Positions 8,266 through 11,803 of a stretch of DNA of 11,803 nt are shown here, in pieces. The notes beneath the pieces are model-generated. The model had not been told where the DNA came from. It saw only the letters and a list, made by a program, of their open reading frames with translations, and did no database searches. The stretch is from Erysipelotrichaceae bacterium (GTDB lineage: Bacteria > Bacillota_I > Bacilli_A > Erysipelotrichales > Erysipelotrichaceae), in contig JAGACP010000185.1 of assembly GCA_017614055.1 (NCBI GenBank), positions 1-11,803 on the forward strand, written 5' to 3'. Both the position numbers and the translations under genes were made by a program. Position 1 is the first letter of the stretch; the number at the start of each line of letters is the position of its first letter.

Positions 8266-8290
8266 ATTTCCTCCTTTTTTACGCTTATTT

Positions 8291-8320
8291 ATTATATTTC
8301 AATTACCCTTAAAAATGCAA
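8291..8320 (-). promoter_or_regulatory. rpsT promoter
   Basis: Read on the minus strand: TTGCAT (complement of 8315-8320), an 18-base spacer, then a perfect TATAAT (complement of 8291-8296). Transcription would begin near 8284, giving a leader of about 19 bases containing the AGGAGG. That leaves little room for a structured autoregulatory leader. Confidence 0.7.
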
Positions 8321-8335
8321 CAAATACTGTATAAT
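8308..8335 (+). promoter_or_regulatory. fmt-lepA-hemW promoter
   Basis: A perfect TATAAT lies at 8330-8335, with a weak -35 (CTTAAA, 8308-8313) at 16-base spacing. The expected transcription start, about 8341-8345, falls on or within a few bases of the fmt ATG at 8345. Its -35 region overlaps the -35 of the divergent rpsT promoter, so the two may compete for polymerase. Confidence 0.6.
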
Positions 8336-8344
8336 AAATATGTT

Positions 8345-9271
8345 ATGTCAAGGATAGTGTTCATGGGTACTCCTAAATTCTCCGCTGACATCCTCAAGGG
8401 ACTTCTGGATGCCGGTTTTAATATTGTCGCAGCGGTATGCCAGCCAGACAAGGAAGTAGGCAGGAAACATGAACTGAAAGCCTGCGAAGTGAAGCAGGAA
8501 TGCATCGATCTTGGGATCGAGGTGTTTTCTCCCGCAAGGATAAGGGAGGACTATGTAGATGTACTGGCTCTTGAACCTGACCTGATCATCGCATCGGCGT
8601 ACGGACAGATAATCCCGAAGCAGCTGCTTGACTATCCGAAGTACGGGTGCATTAATACCCATGCCTCTCTGCTTCCAAGATACAGAGGATCTTCGCCGAT
8701 ACAGACCGCCATCATGAACGGAGACAAAGTCACGGGGATGACGCTCATGTACATGAACGAGAAGATGGACGAAGGGGACATCATCGCGCAGAGGGAACTG
8801 GAGATAGACATTAAGGATACCAATGCGACGCTGTTCGACAAGATGTCGAAGCTGGCACTGGAGATGCTCATAGAGTATATCCCGAAGATCTTTGAAGGGG
8901 ATATGATGCGCACGCCTCAGGATAATGATGAAGCGACATACGCGAAGAAACTAGATAAAGACATCGAACATATCTTCTTCGATGATGAAGTCCTGAATGT
9001 ATACAACCATATCAGAGGACTGCTGGACAATCCGGGCTGCTATTTCGTGATGAACGGCAGGAAATACAAGATCGAAAAGGCGTTCTATGAGGAAGATGAG
9101 GATGTGAACAAGTGTACGTTTAAAGGCCTTGAGAAGGACTATCTGCGTCTTGACTGCAGGAACGGTTTCATAAAAGTGTATCAGATAAGACCGGAAGGAA
9201 AGAATTCGATGGATGCGAAGTCTTTCCATAACGGTGCGGGAAGAAATCTGGAAGGTGCCGGACTTGAATAA
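8345..9271 (+). CDS. fmt: Methionyl-tRNA formyltransferase
   Basis: Transfers a formyl group from 10-formyl-tetrahydrofolate to Met-tRNA-fMet for bacterial translation initiation. The product is 308 residues (Escherichia coli 315). The N-terminal fold begins [13 protein letters not shown]. The catalytic triad is N104, H106 and D142, within [13 protein letters not shown] (103-115) and MDEGDII. The C-terminal part is the tRNA-binding domain ([15 protein letters not shown] and onward). The start at 8345 was chosen because [10 protein letters not shown] matches the family; an open frame continues upstream to 8252 but crosses the rpsT and fmt promoters. No Shine-Dalgarno precedes the ATG, in keeping with a leaderless message. 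Its frequent partner def is not in the window. The stop lies inside the start of lepA, an 8-base overlap if lepA begins at TTG 9264. Confidence 0.95.
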   Translation: MSRIVFMGTPKFSADILKGLLDAGFNIVAAVCQPDKEVGRKHELKACEVKQECIDLGIEVFSPARIREDYVDVLALEPDLIIASAYGQIIPKQLLDYPKYGCINTHASLLPRYRGSSPIQTAIMNGDKVTGMTLMYMNEKMDEGDIIAQRELEIDIKDTNATLFDKMSKLALEMLIEYIPKIFEGDMMRTPQDNDEATYAKKLDKDIEHIFFDDEVLNVYNHIRGLLDNPGCYFVMNGRKYKIEKAFYEEDEDVNKCTFKGLEKDYLRLDCRNGFIKVYQIRPEGKNSMDAKSFHNGAGRNLEGAGLE

Positions 9272-11066
9272 GGAAAACATCAGGAATTTCTCCATAATCG
9301 CCCATATCGACCATGGCAAGTCCACGCTGGCCGACCGCATCATCGAACTTACGGGAACGGTTGCGGAAAGAGACATGCAGGACCAGATCCTGGATTCGCT
9401 GGATCTTGAAAGAGAGAGGGGCATAACCATCAAGCTGAACGTCGTCCAGCTCAAATACCATGCGAAGGACGGGCAGGATTACATATTCCATCTCATAGAT
9501 ACCCCGGGGCATGTTGACTTCACCTATGAGGTGTCGCGTTCCCTGGCTGCCTGCGACGGAGCGATCCTGGTGGTCGACGCCTCCCAGGGCATAGAGGCCC
9601 AGACGCTGGCGAACACCTATCTTGCACTGGACAACGATCTGGAGATCATTCCCGTCATAAACAAGATCGACCTGCCGAGTGCAGACATCGAAAAGACGAA
9701 GAGAGAGATAGAGGACATCATAGGTCTCGACTGCGGCGACGCTCCGTGCATCTCCGCGAAGACCGGACAGAATGTCACCGATGTCCTTGAAGCGATAGTG
9801 AAGCAGCTTCCTTGTCCGAAGGGAGACATCAGCGAGCCTTTCAAGGCTCTGGTATTCGATTCATACTATGATTCATACCGCGGAGTGGTCGTTTTCATCT
9901 GCGTCAAGGGCGGTTCCGTCAAAGTCGGAGACAGGATCAGATTCATGCAGGCGGACGCGGAATACGAAGTGACGGAAGTTGGCGTAAAGATACCTAACGA
10001 GGTCAAGAGAGACAGTCTATCCGTCGGAGAGGTCGGATACCTCTGCGCTTCGATAAAGTCCATCCAGGACATCCACATCGGCGATACGATAACCAATGCC
10101 TCAAGACCGTGCGCAGAAGCGCTTCCGGGCTATCGGAAGATGAATCCGATGGTCTACTGCGGCATGTATCCGACCGACAACAACAGATACAACGATCTCA
10201 GGGACGCTCTTGAGAAGCTGCAGCTGAACGATTCGAGCCTGACTTTCGAAGCGGAATCTTCGAAGGCTCTTGGCTTCGGCTTCAGACTGGGATTCCTCGG
10301 TCTGTTGCACATGGAAGTGGTGCAGGAAAGGCTGGAAAGGGAATACGGGTTAAATCTCATAGCCACCGCCCCTTCAGTCATCTACAAAGTCACCCTGACC
10401 GACGGACAGGTTAAATACATCGACAACCCGAGCATGATGCCCGAGGCAAACTACATCGAAACGATCGAGGAGCCATACGTCAGGGCTTCCATCATGGTCC
10501 CCAACGACTACATAGGTCCGATCATGCAGCTGTCCCAGGACAAGCGCGGCATATACAAGGAGATGATCTACATAGACGACAACAGGAACCAGCTCATTTA
10601 CGAGATGCCTTTGAGCGAGATCATCTTCGAATACTTCGACAGGCTCAAGTCCGTATCAAGAGGCTACGCCTCGCTGGACTATGAACTTATAGGCTACAGG
10701 AAGTCCAATCTGGTGAAGATGGATATCCTCATCAACGGAGAAGTCATCGATGCTCTGAGTATCATCGTGCACCGCGATTTCGCCTACAAGAGAGGGCAGG
10801 CGATAACCATAAAGCTGAAGGAACTGCTTCCGAAGCAGCAGTTCGAGATACCTATCCAGGCCGCAATCGGCAACAAGGTCCTGGCCAGGACCAACATCAA
10901 GTCCCTGAGGAAGGACGTTCTTGCGAAATGCTACGGAGGCGACATCTCCCGCAAGAAGAAACTGCTGGAGAAGCAGAAGGAAGGCAAGAAGCGCATGAAG
11001 GCCGTAGGAAGCGTGGAGATCCCTCAGGAGGCATTCATGGCCGTCTTATCGCTTGATGATGAATGA
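9264..11066 (+). CDS. lepA: Elongation factor 4 (LepA), ribosomal back-translocase GTPase
   Basis: Translational GTPase that binds the ribosome and is linked to fidelity or biogenesis under stress. Numbering from TTG 9264 gives 600 residues (Escherichia coli 599). The GTPase domain has P-loop AHIDHGKST (13-21), [14 protein letters not shown] (79-86, with H83 the usual catalytic histidine), NKID (133-136) and SAKTG. EF-G-like domains follow, with [34 protein letters not shown] and SPQ-free linker blocks, then the LepA-specific C-terminal domain ([37 protein letters not shown]). Start choice: the first ATG in frame (9213) lies well inside fmt and adds a tail absent from the family. TTG 9264 has AGGTG (9253-9257) six bases before it. 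GTG 9255 is an alternative. It overlaps hemW by 11 bases. Confidence 0.95.
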   Translation: MNKENIRNFSIIAHIDHGKSTLADRIIELTGTVAERDMQDQILDSLDLERERGITIKLNVVQLKYHAKDGQDYIFHLIDTPGHVDFTYEVSRSLAACDGAILVVDASQGIEAQTLANTYLALDNDLEIIPVINKIDLPSADIEKTKREIEDIIGLDCGDAPCISAKTGQNVTDVLEAIVKQLPCPKGDISEPFKALVFDSYYDSYRGVVVFICVKGGSVKVGDRIRFMQADAEYEVTEVGVKIPNEVKRDSLSVGEVGYLCASIKSIQDIHIGDTITNASRPCAEALPGYRKMNPMVYCGMYPTDNNRYNDLRDALEKLQLNDSSLTFEAESSKALGFGFRLGFLGLLHMEVVQERLEREYGLNLIATAPSVIYKVTLTDGQVKYIDNPSMMPEANYIETIEEPYVRASIMVPNDYIGPIMQLSQDKRGIYKEMIYIDDNRNQLIYEMPLSEIIFEYFDRLKSVSRGYASLDYELIGYRKSNLVKMDILINGEVIDALSIIVHRDFAYKRGQAITIKLKELLPKQQFEIPIQAAIGNKVLARTNIKSLRKDVLAKCYGGDISRKKKLLEKQKEGKKRMKAVGSVEIPQEAFMAVLSLDDE

Positions 11067-11803
11067 AGTGAAACATCTTTACGTCCATGTCCCTTTCTGC
11101 AGGACGATCTGTTACTACTGCGATTTCTGCCATCGCGTATACGATGAGAAGATCGCTGAAAGATGGCTGGATACGCTCGAGAAAGAGATAGAGGAAAGAT
11201 GCGACGATCATTATGAGACCATATATATCGGTGGGGGTACTCCCACCGCTTTGAATGTTGTACAGCTTGAAAGACTGCTGGGCCTTATAGAGCCATATTC
11301 GGACAGAGTTATAGAATATACCGTAGAAGCTAATCCCGAGTCTCTGGATGATAAGACTGTCTCACTATTCGGAAGATACGGGATCAACCGCGTATCGCTC
11401 GGCGTACAGACAAGCGACAGTAAACTTCTAGAATCGCTGAACCGCCATCACGGCTTCCAGATGGTCAGGGAAAAGATACAGCTTCTGAAGGACAGCGGCA
11501 TAGACAACATCTCCGTTGATCTGATGTATTCGCTGCCCGGTCAGACGATGGAGATGCTTGAAAGAAGCATCGATGACATACTGTCGCTGAATGTCCCCCA
11601 TATATCGATCTACAGTCTTACCATCGAAGAGAATTCCGTATTCGGAAAAAGAGGGATGGAACCCCTTGACGACGAGACGGAGGCAGACATGTATGAGATG
11701 ATAGAGAAGATGCTTACGGATAAGGGATACATCCATTACGAAGTGTCCAACTACTGTCTTGATGGATATGAATCGAAGCACAACATGTCCTACTGGAACT
11801 ATG
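11056..11803 (+). CDS. hemW: HemW, radical SAM heme chaperone (HemN-like), 3' end missing
   Basis: Partial gene, 249 complete codons, running off the window; full HemW is about 380 residues. It belongs to the radical SAM family long annotated as oxygen-independent coproporphyrinogen III oxidase, of which HemW members act in heme delivery. YVHVPFC begins the 4Fe-4S motif CxxxCxxC (C15, C19, C22), followed by the HemW-type YYCDF with a further cysteine (C25). GGGTPT (59-64) is the SAM-contacting glycine stretch. [25 protein letters not shown] and [17 protein letters not shown] match the family. HNMSY (242-246) fits the HNxxY motif typical of HemW and linked to heme binding. Two adjacent ATGs (11056, 11059) are possible starts; neither has a clear ribosome site, so coupling to lepA, which it overlaps, is likely. 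lepA-hemW adjacency is classic in Firmicutes. Confidence 0.93.
   Translation, partial: MMNEVKHLYVHVPFCRTICYYCDFCHRVYDEKIAERWLDTLEKEIEERCDDHYETIYIGGGTPTALNVVQLERLLGLIEPYSDRVIEYTVEANPESLDDKTVSLFGRYGINRVSLGVQTSDSKLLESLNRHHGFQMVREKIQLLKDSGIDNISVDLMYSLPGQTMEMLERSIDDILSLNVPHISIYSLTIEENSVFGKRGMEPLDDETEADMYEMIEKMLTDKGYIHYEVSNYCLDGYESKHNMSYWNY

Noticed and set aside
8252..8344. Upstream extension of the fmt frame
   Set aside because: It runs through both promoters and the rpsT ribosome site, with no homology to the start of formyltransferases.
9213..9263. Earlier ATG start for lepA
   Set aside because: It would overlap fmt by 59 bases and add a tail unlike the family; TTG 9264 gives the standard length and has a ribosome site.
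11026..11039. AGGAGG followed by ATG near the end of lepA, as a possible extra start
   Set aside because: These bases code the conserved PQEAFMAV segment of LepA, and the frame closes after nine codons; probably incidental.

Overview
The window looks like a housekeeping stretch from a low-GC-lineage Firmicute (Bacillota) with a moderate GC content. The Erysipelotrichales or a nearby class is my best guess. The reasons are the single-chain alpha2-type glycyl-tRNA synthetase directly followed by dnaG and rpoD, the Firmicute pairing of rpoD with trmK, strong AGGAGG ribosome binding sites, and the sequence style of DnaG and RpoD. Arginine is written mostly AGG/AGA and ATA is common for isoleucine. 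I see no sign of mobile DNA, tRNA genes, CRISPR or phage genes. No gene-free gap exceeds about 80 bases.

Left block (1-7937, + strand): glyS, dnaG, rpoD, trmK and glgP lie in one tightly packed run. The glyS/dnaG and rpoD/trmK junctions are one-base TAATG overlaps. dnaG and rpoD overlap by 20 bases, and 18 bases separate trmK from glgP. The run covers glycyl-tRNA charging, primer synthesis, the principal sigma factor, tRNA A22 methylation and glycogen breakdown. A GNRA-loop terminator follows glgP, and a TATAAT box at the end of trmK may give glgP its own start.

Middle (7938-8344): rpsT (ribosomal protein S20) is on the minus strand and converges on glgP, with its own terminator. Its promoter lies back to back with that of fmt in a 79-base divergent region.

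Right block (8345-11803, + strand): fmt (initiator tRNA formylation), lepA (elongation factor 4) and the first part of hemW (radical SAM heme chaperone family, cut by the window edge) overlap each other and form a translation-linked operon.

The most striking points are three. First, a single in-frame TAG interrupts an otherwise intact, essential dnaG right after the TOPRIM DGDNAG motif, where the family usually has glutamine. No gene that ends in the window uses TAG as its terminator. Second, the principal sigma factor carries a lysine-rich, histone-H1-like N-terminal extension of about 185 residues, followed further on by an acidic tract. Third, the fmt promoter sits so close to its ATG that the mRNA should be leaderless or nearly so. 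I did not find a convincing wholly new multi-gene system here.
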